Source: JAZDLO01 sp043801935 (GTDB taxonomy: Bacteria > Actinomycetota > Thermoleophilia > RBG-16-64-13). Taken from it: DNA of 23,037 nucleotides. The notes beneath the pieces were generated by a model. It worked only from the letters and a program-made list of their open reading frames with translations, had not been told where the DNA came from and made no database searches. The translations under genes and the position numbers were made by a program. Where the stretch lies: NCBI GenBank assembly GCA_043801935.1, contig JAZDLO010000113.1, positions 1 to 23,037 on the forward strand, written 5' to 3'. Positions 1 to 7,131 of this stretch are shown in pieces (positions within the stretch are counted from its first letter, which is position 1; each line of letters begins with the position of its first letter).

Positions 1-51
1 GGCGCCTAAGTTTAGAAGCTGGCGCGAATGCTGACAAGCTCCCGGGCGCGC

Positions 52-1299
52 CTATGCCCCAGCCTCGCCACCGCGGTTCGAGCCACCCCCGCCCCCGCCG
101 CCGCTGGGACCGCCACCGGAGCGCCGCGGTCTCCGCCGCCCCGGGCGGCGTCCGCCGCCGGACCGCTCAGCGCCGCTTGCCTCGCCGGAAGTATCGCCCC
201 GCCCGCCGCCGGGTTCTCCACCGGTTGCGCCGGCGGGTGCCTCGCCGGAAACCTGAGACTGCACCCGGCCTTTGCCGCCTCTCCGACCCCGTCCGCGGCG
301 CGACCTCGACCGCCGGGAGCCGTCGGTCACGATGACCTCGTCCGGCTCCCCGTCCTTGCCGGTGATGATCTCAGCCTCGACCACCGCCAACGCGTCCGGC
401 GTACATTCGGCCGTCGCCAGCCCTTCCGACCCAGAGGGATCTTCCAGGGCGGGGACGAAAAGCGGCTCTTCGACTTCTGGGACCACCATCAGCCCACCGC
501 CCTCTTGGCATTGGCAGCCGCTGAGACGGATGTCGGTGTAAGACCCATCCTGGAACCGCACCGTGATCGCGTCCTTAGGTACGTTGTACCCGACGATGAC
601 CCCCTCGCCTGCCGGTGTGGAGACAGCGGTGCCTTTGGGGGGCGCCTCTTTGCGGAAGCGCACGTATTGATCCTGCTCGTACTTGAGACAACACATCAAG
701 CGGCCGCACTGGCCCGATATCTTCATGGGATTGAGGGGCAGGTTCTGCTCCTTGGCCATCCGGATCGACACCGGATCTTCGTCGCCGGGGAACAGAGTGC
801 AGCACAAGTTGCGGCCGCACGGGCCCAGCCCCCCCACCATGCGGGCCTCTTCTCGCGCTCCGACCTGACGAAGCTCGACTCGCATCTTGAGGGTCTTGGC
901 CAAATCCGCCACCAGGCCTCGAAAATCGACGCGCTCGTCGGAGTAGAAACTGAAGGTGATCTTCTCGCCGCCGAACCCGATGTCGGCGTTCACGAGCTTC
1001 ATGTCCAGACCGTGACTGGCGATCAACTCCCGGCAGGCGGCCATTGCCTCCTTGCGCAGACCCTCGCCGGCCGCCTGGGCCTCCAGGTCTTTGCCGGTGG
1101 CTACGCGGGTGATCTTCTTAAGCGGAGCAGGGATCTCGGAATCGTCGACGGCATGAGGCGGATCGACCACCTGGCCGATCTCGGTACCTTTCATGGTCTG
1201 GACGACTACACGATCTCCCCGGGAAAGCTCAAGTCCTGCGGGATCGAAATGATAGGTCTTGATCCCGTTGTGGAAAACGACCCCTACTACATCGGCCAC
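52..1299 (-). CDS. ricT: RicT/YaaT-type PSP1-domain protein with an Arg/Gly-rich C-terminal tail
   Basis: A 415-residue PSP1 protein. In Bacillus, RicT works with RicA and RicF in an iron-sulfur complex that promotes RNase Y-dependent mRNA maturation; that role is transferred here by family. Residues 1-265 hold the conserved core, including the two cysteine motifs GPCGRNLCC (Cys161, 166, 167) and SGQCGRLMCCLKYE (Cys198, 203, 204), plus Cys262 and Cys264. Bacillus RicT is about 275 residues, so residues from about 328 to 415 are an extra tail made almost only of Gly, Arg, Ser, Ala and Pro. The start is GTG at 1297-1299, preceded by AAGGAGG at 1310-1316. It overlaps the 3' end of holB by 13 nt, which suggests translational coupling. 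It is the last gene of the topA-tmk-holB-ricT run. A plus-strand reading frame of similar length covers the same DNA but is a GC-rich shadow. ricA and ricF are not in the window. Confidence 0.93.
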   Translation of the reverse strand: MADVVGVVFHNGIKTYHFDPAGLELSRGDRVVVQTMKGTEIGQVVDPPHAVDDSEIPAPLKKITRVATGKDLEAQAAGEGLRKEAMAACRELIASHGLDMKLVNADIGFGGEKITFSFYSDERVDFRGLVADLAKTLKMRVELRQVGAREEARMVGGLGPCGRNLCCTLFPGDEDPVSIRMAKEQNLPLNPMKISGQCGRLMCCLKYEQDQYVRFRKEAPPKGTAVSTPAGEGVIVGYNVPKDAITVRFQDGSYTDIRLSGCQCQEGGGLMVVPEVEEPLFVPALEDPSGSEGLATAECTPDALAVVEAEIITGKDGEPDEVIVTDGSRRSRSRRGRGRRGGKGRVQSQVSGEAPAGATGGEPGGGRGDTSGEASGAERSGGGRRPGRRRPRRSGGGPSGGGGGGGSNRGGEAGA

Positions 1300-2420
1300 T
1301 GAGTCAGGGCCTCCTTAATGGAACGAAACATGTCACCAATAGCGCATCGGGCATCGACATTATACCGGAGCCGCTCTTGAGCCTTACGTACGGCCATCAC
1401 AGCCTGTGTATAGGCCAGGAGGCCTCCGGGGAGGGCGGCTGCCCGCAGCTCGTGGAGACGATCCTGGTTCAACGCGGCGCCCTCGGCGCCGGTGGAGACG
1501 AGAGCCAGGTCCCGATACCAGCTGGCGAAGACGCGAGTGACGGCCTGGAGCCCCTGAGTCTTGAGCCGCCGCTGTTGCCGTTTGAGCTTCTCGTCGTGGC
1601 GCTTTTCAAGCCAATTTCGGGTCCGGGCGTCACCGGCCCATTCCAAGGCCCGTTTCAACTCGTCGGCCGATTCGGCCACTCGCTCGGTGGCGCGGCTCTC
1701 GACCGTCGCCAACACCTCATCGAGAGCCACCTGAGTCTCCATGAGGCTCGCGGTGGGTAGATCCCGGGCCAGATCGAGCAGCAGACCACGCTGGCGGCGC
1801 GCGCTCTCCGAAGTGGCCAGCTCCCGAGCGTAGCTCAGATTACCGCCGGCCAGCCGAGCCATCAGGTCGGCTTCCTGTTGCGGCAGCCCGAACCTACTCA
1901 CAAGATCGGCCGCCAAAGCGGGTACGGGTACGGGCGAGAAGGCCACCGACTGGCAGCGTGACGCGATCGTCGGCAGCAGCCGCTCGGGGCGATCGGTGAC
2001 CAGGATGAAGTGCACGTGAGCCGGAGGCTCCTCCAGGGTCTTGAGAAAGGCGTTGGCCGCTTCGGCGTTGAAATTGTCGGCCTCCAGGAAGAGGTAGACT
2101 TTGGCCCGGGCTTCATAGGGGCGGTAAACGGCGTGTAGGTTGATCTCGGTGATCTCTTCCTTGCGAATGAAGTTGCCCTCCGGGACCACGATCTCCACAT
2201 CGGGATGCAGCCCTTCCTGGACGCGGCGACAGGTAGTGCAGGCTCCGCAGCCGCCGTCGGCACAGGTCAGTCCCGCAGCGAAGGCGAGGGCGGCCTCGCT
2301 CTTGCCCACTCCAGGCGGACCTGAGAGCAGGTAGGCGTGCGAAGCTTCCTGCTCCAGCGCCCGGGAGAGGACGGCAACGGCCATCTCCTGCCCCACGATG
2401 TCGGCGAACAGACTCCTCAT
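1287..2420 (-). CDS. holB: DNA polymerase III subunit delta' (clamp loader)
   Basis: Clamp-loader AAA+ subunit of the replicative polymerase, about 377 residues. Residues 34-41 form an intact Walker A (GPPGVGKS). Four cysteines (53, 58, 61, 64) form the clamp-loader zinc module. The Walker B region FLEADNFNAEAANAFLKTLE and the Ser-Arg-Cys motif (154-156), which reaches the neighbouring ATP site, are present. The remainder is the helical C-terminal domain. The frame is open further upstream to 2468, but the family start MRSLFADIVGQ begins at the ATG at 2418-2420, with GGGAG a few bases before it. A GTG directly before this ATG is an equally possible start. The gene lies downstream of tmk after a 140-nt gap and overlaps ricT, as in many Gram-positive genomes. 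DnaX-type paralogues share the domains, but the tmk/ricT context favours delta'. Confidence 0.93.
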   Translation of the reverse strand: MRSLFADIVGQEMAVAVLSRALEQEASHAYLLSGPPGVGKSEAALAFAAGLTCADGGCGACTTCRRVQEGLHPDVEIVVPEGNFIRKEEITEINLHAVYRPYEARAKVYLFLEADNFNAEAANAFLKTLEEPPAHVHFILVTDRPERLLPTIASRCQSVAFSPVPVPALAADLVSRFGLPQQEADLMARLAGGNLSYARELATSESARRQRGLLLDLARDLPTASLMETQVALDEVLATVESRATERVAESADELKRALEWAGDARTRNWLEKRHDEKLKRQQRRLKTQGLQAVTRVFASWYRDLALVSTGAEGAALNQDRLHELRAAALPGGLLAYTQAVMAVRKAQERLRYNVDARCAIGDMFRSIKEALTQWPM

Positions 2421-2560
2421 CACGACTCCCACGCCCTTGCGCCTGCGCGGCTTGCGGCCGCCTTCCACGGTTCCCCGCGCGGAGCGGCGCCTTGGGCGGC
2501 GCGGCCGGGGTCACGAGCGCCCGGCGGGCCACCGGCAACCTTCACTCGCCTCCTCGCAGC

Positions 2561-3271
2561 CTAGTGGCTGAACAGCTCCAACTCCTCTTCGATCAGGGCC
2601 CGCACCCGAGCCTGCACCTCTGCCTCGGTGCCCCGGGCTTCCACCCTGCGGATGCGATGGCGATGGAGCGTCAGCAGTGTCCGGTACCCCTCGGCCACCC
2701 GCTGGTGGAACTCGTCATCCTCGGCTTCTAGACGGTCGGGCACTGCCGCCACGCGGGTCGAACGGATCGAATCGTCCAGATCCAAGAACAATGTCAAGTC
2801 GGGGAACAGGCATTCGGTCCCCCAGACGTTGAGACTGATGATGTCATCGGTGCCCAGACCACGCCCGTAGCCTTGATACGCGAGCGATGAATCGAGGTAG
2901 CGGTCACACAACACCACCTGACCGTCGTCGAGAGCAGGCCTGATGACCTGCTCCACCAGATGCGCGCGGGCGGCAGCATACAACAGGGCCTCGGCCCGCG
3001 TCGACATGCCGTGATGGCGAGGGTCCAAAAGCAGGTCGCGTATGGACTCGCCCAGGGTGGTGCCTCCCGGTTCGCGCGTCACCAACACCACGTAGCCCCG
3101 TTCGCGGAGCGCGGTGGCCAGAAGCTCCATCTGGGTGGACTTACCGCACCCGTCGAGTCCTTCGAAGGTGATGAAGAGCCCTTTCAGCCCGCTCCCCAAC
3201 CCCGCGAGCGCCGATTCGTCAAGAGTGGCGTCCTCGGGTGGCGAGGGAAAGCGGTCTGATGTGTCCGTCAC
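2561..3271 (-). CDS. tmk: Thymidylate kinase
   Basis: Phosphorylates dTMP to dTDP for dNTP synthesis; cytosolic. Length is 236 residues, of which the first 30 or so are a non-conserved extension. Visible motifs in order are the P-loop GLDGCGKST (38-46), REPGG (66-70), the DRY motif at 123-125 followed by SSLAYQG, and a PDRLE...FHQRV..GY block in the LID/C-terminal region. The start is GTG at 3269-3271 with AGGAG about 9 nt upstream. The gene begins 18 nt after the topA stop, so it is almost certainly co-transcribed with it. A shorter protein starting near residue 30 would still be complete, so the exact start is less certain than the identity. Confidence 0.95.
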   Translation of the reverse strand: MTDTSDRFPSPPEDATLDESALAGLGSGLKGLFITFEGLDGCGKSTQMELLATALRERGYVVLVTREPGGTTLGESIRDLLLDPRHHGMSTRAEALLYAAARAHLVEQVIRPALDDGQVVLCDRYLDSSLAYQGYGRGLGTDDIISLNVWGTECLFPDLTLFLDLDDSIRSTRVAAVPDRLEAEDDEFHQRVAEGYRTLLTLHRHRIRRVEARGTEAEVQARVRALIEEELELFSH

Positions 3272-3289
3272 CCCAGCGACTCCTGAGAC

Positions 3290-5623
3290 CTAGGCCTCAT
3301 CGTCGGCCGATCCGCCGCTTGGCGTCTGGGCGACGGCCACAGCGTCGGCACCGGGGGCGACCTCGGTACCAGCGGCGACGCCGGTCGGTCTCTTGCGGGG
3401 CGCGGCAGTCTTCCGCGCCGCCGGCTTCCGGGCCGCGGTCTTCGCCGCCGTTTTGCGAGCGCCGGTGGCCTTTGCGGCGCCAGCCTTGGCGGCGCCCGTT
3501 GTCTTCGCGGCGCCGGTCTTCGCAGTGCCGGTCTTCTTCGCCCCCACGGTCTCCTTGCCGGCCGCTTGAGCTTTCGCGACCCGGGCGGCTTGCTTCTCCC
3601 TATACTCGTCCTTCGTGGGACAGTGGGGATCGAGGCACAGGATCCACGGCCGCCGGCCTCCCAACACCTTTATCTTGGGACTGCCGCACTGGGCGCAGAC
3701 CTCGCCTGTGCCGATGATGTCGCCGCGTTGGGGCAGCGGATACGTCTGGTCGCAGCCGGGGTAGCCTTCGCAGCCCACGAAGCGTTTCTTGGTCGCTTTG
3801 GACCGGATGATCCTGATCTTGTTCGTACCGCACTTGGGGCATTCGCCCAGGATCCGATCATCGGTGATGCCCTCGTAGATCTTGGCCGCCATTTGCTCGC
3901 GGTTCTGCTCCAAGGAAGTGTAGGCTTGGCGCAGTAAGTCACGGGAGATGGTCACCACTTGTTCCTTGGTCAGGTCCCGCTCGGAGATGAGGTCCATATC
4001 CTTCTCCAGCTGGGCCGTCATTTCCGGGGAGGCGATGCGTGGCGCGAACTCCTGCAGAGCTTCGGCCATCTTGATGCCCATCTCGGTCGGCTCCACTGGA
4101 TTGCCGTGGACGTAGCCCCGGTCGTAGAGATTCTGGATGATGGCATGCCGGGTGGCTTTGGTCCCCAGGTTATGCTTCTCCATCAACTCGATGAGCGGCC
4201 CCTGGCCGAAGCGGGAGGGCGGTTGGGTCTCCTTAGCCTCCAGGTACTTCTCGACCAATTCCACGACATCGTCCTCGTGCAGGAGCGGTAGCTCCGAGTC
4301 CTTCTGCCGGCTGTAGGGGTAGTAGTCGAGCCAACCGGCTGAAACGACCCGGTTGCCCCGGGCGAAGAACGGCTCGTCGCTCAGTCGAAGGTCGATACGA
4401 TTGGATTCCATGACCGCCTCATCGGCCAGAGTGGCCATGAACCGCCGCGCCACCAGCTCGTAAAGGCGCCATTCCCGGTCGCCCAACTGGCCCCGGCGGG
4501 GGGCCCCGGTGGGGTAGATGGGCGGATGGTCGGTGGTCCGCTTCTCGCCCCTGCTGGGGTGCAATGCCGGCCGGGCCAACAGCTCTCCGGCTTCGCGGCC
4601 GAACTCACCCTGGGCCAAGATGGTCAGCGCCTCCCGCAGGTCGAGCGACGACGGATACACCGTGTTGTCGGTCCGCGGGTAGCTGATATGACCCGACATG
4701 TACAGGTCTTCGGCGATGCGCATGGCCGCGGCCGCGCCGTAGCCGAGCGAGGTGGCTGCGCTGGTGAAGCTCGTCGTGTTGAACGGGGCCGGCCGAGGCA
4801 CCTTGCGCCTGGTCTGCTTGACGGCGGTCACCCGGCCGGGACCGGCGAGTTTCTCGAACACCGCGGTAGCCCGGGCTTCATCGGTGAAACGCTCCTCCTT
4901 ATGGACCGCGCCGAAGCCCTGTCCGCCGGCGTCCAAGTCCACCTTCACCACCCAGAAGGGCTCGGCCACGAAGGCCCGCCGCTCCTTCTCCCGTTCAACG
5001 ACAAGCACCAGCGTCGGGGTCTGGACCCGCCCCACGCTGAGGAACTGGCTGCCCAACCGCGATGTGGCCAAGGAAACGAACCTGGTGAGCGTCGCCCCCC
5101 AGATGAGGTCGATGTCCTGACGCGCTTCCCCCGCGCGGGCCAGCGGCTCCGACAAGTGATCGAGGTGCGAGAAGGCCCGGGTGATCTCTCCCGGGGTCAG
5201 GGCCGAGAAACGCGCACGTCGCACGGTGCGCACCAACTTCGCGTTCTCCTCGACCGCCAGATTGAGGGCCTCCAGCCCGATGAGCTCCCCCTCGCGGTCG
5301 AAGTCGGTGGCGATGATGAGCGACGACGCATCCGCGGCCAGCTTCTTGACCGTGCGCACGACCGACTTGGCCGTCTCTGTCTTCACCAGGGGAGCATCGA
5401 TGAGGGCCTTCGGCTCTACCTTCCTCCACTCGGAGTATTCCGGCGGGAAGTCTACCTGCACCACGTGACCCTTGAGTCCCACGGTGGTGGTCGCCGACCC
5501 CTCGGCATCGGTGAAGTAGTAATAGGGGATCCTCAAGTACGAGTCTTCTTTAACCCCGTTCTTGGCCAGGATCCCCGCTATCTTCTTCGCGGCGTCGTTC
5601 TTCTCGGTGATGATGAGTCGCAA
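3290..5623 (-). CDS. topA: Type IA DNA topoisomerase I, archaeal-like core with basic tail
   Basis: Relaxes negative supercoils by breaking one strand through a tyrosyl-DNA bond. Length is 777 residues. The Toprim domain has Glu7 (EKNDAAKKIA) and DFDREGE with Asp107, Asp109 and Glu111. GRVQTPTL is at 198-205 and the catalytic Tyr315 sits in GHISYPRTDNTVYP. LGTKATRHAIIQNLYDRGYV is near 486-505. Two C4 zinc ribbons follow (Cys595/598/618/624 and Cys643/646/663/668), then a Lys/Ala-rich tail (about 680-745). Bacterial TopA normally reads DPDREGEAIAWH, GLITYMRTDS and GIGRPSTYA at the equivalent sites, so this core looks archaeal. The tail resembles that of actinobacterial TopA. The start is TTG at 5621-5623, with GAGGAG 8 nt upstream. 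It is the first gene of the topA-tmk-holB-ricT operon. No second topA is visible here. Confidence 0.93.
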   Translation of the reverse strand: MRLIITEKNDAAKKIAGILAKNGVKEDSYLRIPYYYFTDAEGSATTTVGLKGHVVQVDFPPEYSEWRKVEPKALIDAPLVKTETAKSVVRTVKKLAADASSLIIATDFDREGELIGLEALNLAVEENAKLVRTVRRARFSALTPGEITRAFSHLDHLSEPLARAGEARQDIDLIWGATLTRFVSLATSRLGSQFLSVGRVQTPTLVLVVEREKERRAFVAEPFWVVKVDLDAGGQGFGAVHKEERFTDEARATAVFEKLAGPGRVTAVKQTRRKVPRPAPFNTTSFTSAATSLGYGAAAAMRIAEDLYMSGHISYPRTDNTVYPSSLDLREALTILAQGEFGREAGELLARPALHPSRGEKRTTDHPPIYPTGAPRRGQLGDREWRLYELVARRFMATLADEAVMESNRIDLRLSDEPFFARGNRVVSAGWLDYYPYSRQKDSELPLLHEDDVVELVEKYLEAKETQPPSRFGQGPLIELMEKHNLGTKATRHAIIQNLYDRGYVHGNPVEPTEMGIKMAEALQEFAPRIASPEMTAQLEKDMDLISERDLTKEQVVTISRDLLRQAYTSLEQNREQMAAKIYEGITDDRILGECPKCGTNKIRIIRSKATKKRFVGCEGYPGCDQTYPLPQRGDIIGTGEVCAQCGSPKIKVLGGRRPWILCLDPHCPTKDEYREKQAARVAKAQAAGKETVGAKKTGTAKTGAAKTTGAAKAGAAKATGARKTAAKTAARKPAARKTAAPRKRPTGVAAGTEVAPGADAVAVAQTPSGGSADDEA
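3389..3586 (-). repeat. Degenerate tandem coding repeat for the Lys/Ala tail of TopA
   Basis: This part of topA encodes repeated short units such as AKTGAAKTTGAAKAGAAKATGA-like steps broken by Arg/Pro-rich stretches, residues about 680-745. At the DNA level the alternating gcggcgcc and gtcttcgc blocks make an imperfect tandem repeat. Basic tails of this kind on actinobacterial TopA are known to bind DNA and aid strand passage; that role is an inference here. The region could vary in length between strains. Confidence 0.7.
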
Positions 5624-5724
5624 GAGGCTGGCTCCTCGGCTGCTGGCGTTTCAGGGGCGAAAGATAGCATGCCCACGGGTCCGACCATGCAAACAAAAGA
5701 AAGAATCCGCCGGAGGGGACGTGA

Positions 5725-5749
5725 CGCGGAGGCGGCGCGAGCCTCCGCG
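5725..5749 (-). terminator. Hairpin after the STAS gene, candidate terminator
   Basis: A 9-bp perfect stem (5725-5733 with 5741-5749, core GCGGAGGC/GCCTCCGC) with a 7-nt loop starts 7 nt after the stop codon of the STAS gene. On the minus strand a T-rich run (TTCTTTCTTTTGTTTG) follows only after about 18 nt, so it is not a textbook intrinsic terminator. It may only reduce read-through into topA. Confidence 0.45.
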
Positions 5750-5756
5750 CGCAGGG

Positions 5757-6092
5757 TCAGTTGCCGGAAACGGCGTCGGCTACCTGGGGGAAGATCGAGA
5801 AGACACCGTCGAACCCTGTGATGCGGAAGATCTTGAGCAAGTAGGGATCGTCCACCACCAACCGCAGCTCGCCCTCAGTGGACTGCGTCTGCTGCTGCGT
5901 GTTCACCAACACTCCCAGAGCCGTCGAGTCGATGAAGTGCACCTCGGACAGATCGAGGACTAGGCGTCCCCCATTGGCGATGGCTTGTGTCAGACTCTCT
6001 TTGAGCCGGGGAGCGGTGTACACGTCCAGGTCGCCGCCCACATGGACGACCACTGCGTCTTCCCCGACATCCGTACGTATGGACAGATTCAC
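5757..6092 (-). CDS. BldG-like anti-sigma-factor antagonist (STAS domain)
   Basis: A 111-residue single-domain STAS protein. Such proteins bind an anti-sigma kinase and release a sigma factor when unphosphorylated. The phosphorylatable serine is Ser56 in FIDSTALGVLV, equivalent to Ser58 of SpoIIAA. The segments GGDLDVYTAPRLKE, EGELRLVV and LLKIFRITGF closely match what I recall of Streptomyces BldG, and BldG also lies just upstream of topA there. The start is GTG at 6090-6092, with AAGGGG 5-6 nt upstream. No anti-sigma kinase gene is adjacent, whereas in Streptomyces one directly follows bldG. A hairpin separates this gene from topA and a promoter candidate lies upstream. Confidence 0.9.
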   Translation of the reverse strand: MNLSIRTDVGEDAVVVHVGGDLDVYTAPRLKESLTQAIANGGRLVLDLSEVHFIDSTALGVLVNTQQQTQSTEGELRLVVDDPYLLKIFRITGFDGVFSIFPQVADAVSGN

Positions 6093-6156
6093 GCGCTTCC
6101 CCTTAACCCTCTCAGGCCCACATCGGAAGGGCGCCTGCAGTGGGTCGCCCTCGGCC

Positions 6157-6202
6157 GTTCCAGTATTTGTTCCAGTATATACGTGTGCTCGCGAGCATTG
6201 AA
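6157..6202 (-). promoter_or_regulatory. Candidate promoter and operator of the STAS gene
   Basis: On the minus strand a -10 of TATACT (6174-6179) lies 17 bp from a weak -35 of TTCAAT (6197-6202). The spacer contains a perfect 12-bp palindrome, TGCTCGCGAGCA (6186-6197). Overlapping and downstream of the -10 are two direct copies of ATACTGGAAC 12 bp apart (6157-6166 and 6169-6178 on plus as GTTCCAGTAT). Transcription would start near 6167, about 75 nt before the GTG. The elements are visible; their use is inferred. Confidence 0.4.
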
Positions 6203-6220
6203 GACAAGCCAGGCCGGTCG

Positions 6221-7075
6221 CTACTGAGCCGTGGAAGTGGTCGTGGACCCCGAGGTCGCGGTCGAGGAGGTGCTGCCGCTCGCGGTGGTGCTCGTGGCGC
6301 CCGCCGCCGTCGTGGTCGTCGCCTTCTTGCTGAGCTTCTCTATCTGTTCCTTCACCACCGGGACCATGTCACCGTTGGGTGCCAACTGAACGTACTTCTG
6401 CCACGCCAGTATAGCGGCCTCGGTGCGACCCAAGCTGTTCTGTGCCGTCCCCAACTTGAGGTACACGTCCGGGTTCTCTGGGTCCAGGGAGGTGAGCTTA
6501 TTGAGAACTGTCACCGCCGACTCGTAGTCGGCGACGTTCGCATTCAAATAGAGATTGGCCAGCCGAAGGTAGATATCTTTCTGACTCGGGTCGATGGCGA
6601 TGATCTGCTCAAGGTAGACCGCGGCCGTTCTCAGATCGTCGTTCTGCTGATAGAGCGTGGCCAAGCCCAGGAGAGCGACGGTGTCCTTCGGGTTCTGGTC
6701 CAGTGCGGCTTGGTAGGCGGCGACCTTCTCCTCAGGAGTCTGGGGATTGTCAGAGACCTGCTTGTCGCCGGTGAAGATGCTGGAGAGGTTGAAACCGGCC
6801 CCACCGTAGCCGACGCCCATGAACAAGAAGCCTGCCGCGAACACCACGGCCAGGAAGAGAGCCACCCACTTGGCCCACTTGTTGATGCGCTTACGATCGA
6901 GCAGCAAAGTCGTCTCCTCATGTTTCTTCCCGGCGTCTGCTCCGGCTCTCGCGAGCCGATCGGCAGTCCCACGCCGCAGATTGCCTGACAGATTATGCCG
7001 TATTCGCGTCCCAACGTCGACCATCGGCCGACGGGACTGCCGGCTGGGCTGCATTTGGGACGTATTGCGGGGCAT
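6221..7075 (-). CDS. Membrane-anchored TPR protein with Ser/Thr-rich tail
   Basis: A 284-residue protein with no enzymatic motif. Residues 1-66 are a basic, probably cytoplasmic segment. Residues about 67-91 form one transmembrane helix (WVALFLAVVFAAGFLFMG). Residues about 115-235 form at least three tetratricopeptide repeats (units ending near AIDPSQKDIYLRLANLYL and SLDPENPDVYLKLG). Residues 252-284 are almost only Thr, Ser, Ala and Gly. The arrangement suggests an extracytoplasmic TPR scaffold held by an N-terminal signal anchor; the partner is unknown. No good ribosome-binding site precedes the ATG at 7073-7075, and later ATGs at codons 8 and 18 are not better. The gene sits between the amidohydrolase and the STAS gene, all in the same direction. 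Confidence 0.8.
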   Translation of the reverse strand: MPRNTSQMQPSRQSRRPMVDVGTRIRHNLSGNLRRGTADRLARAGADAGKKHEETTLLLDRKRINKWAKWVALFLAVVFAAGFLFMGVGYGGAGFNLSSIFTGDKQVSDNPQTPEEKVAAYQAALDQNPKDTVALLGLATLYQQNDDLRTAAVYLEQIIAIDPSQKDIYLRLANLYLNANVADYESAVTVLNKLTSLDPENPDVYLKLGTAQNSLGRTEAAILAWQKYVQLAPNGDMVPVVKEQIEKLSKKATTTTAAGATSTTASGSTSSTATSGSTTTSTAQ

Positions 7076-7105
7076 CTACGGTTGCTTCGTGGCTTCTTCG
7101 CAGCT

Positions 7106-7124
7106 ACGACCCGGTCGTGGTATA
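7106..7124 (-). promoter_or_regulatory. Inverted repeat next to a -10-like box upstream of the TPR gene
   Basis: A 13-bp perfect inverted repeat, ACGACC-c-GGTCGT (7106-7118), directly follows TATACC (minus strand, 7119-7124), so it would sit on the transcription start. No convincing -35 lies 16-18 bp upstream. It could be an operator or coincidence in GC-rich DNA. Confidence 0.25.
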
Positions 7125-7131
7125 GCGCTTC

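Noticed and set aside
2..25. GCGCC...GGCGC inverted pair downstream of ricT as a terminator
   Set aside because: Only five base pairs with a 14-nt loop and no T run; it sits at the window edge and cannot be judged.
28..1302. Long plus-strand open frame opposite ricT
   Set aside because: The minus-strand frame has clear PSP1 motifs; the plus-strand product is low-complexity and follows from GC-rich codon bias.
2421..2560. Possible small gene between tmk and holB, where Bacillus has two small genes
   Set aside because: No frame there has a ribosome-binding site with recognisable protein similarity; only an upstream extension of holB and GC-rich sequence are seen.
3389..3586. Tandem repeat considered as a CRISPR or mobile repeat
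   Set aside because: It is in frame within topA and encodes the Lys/Ala tail; there are no unique spacers.
4526..5821. Long plus-strand open frame opposite topA
   Set aside because: It mirrors a well-conserved topoisomerase and shows no recognisable domain.
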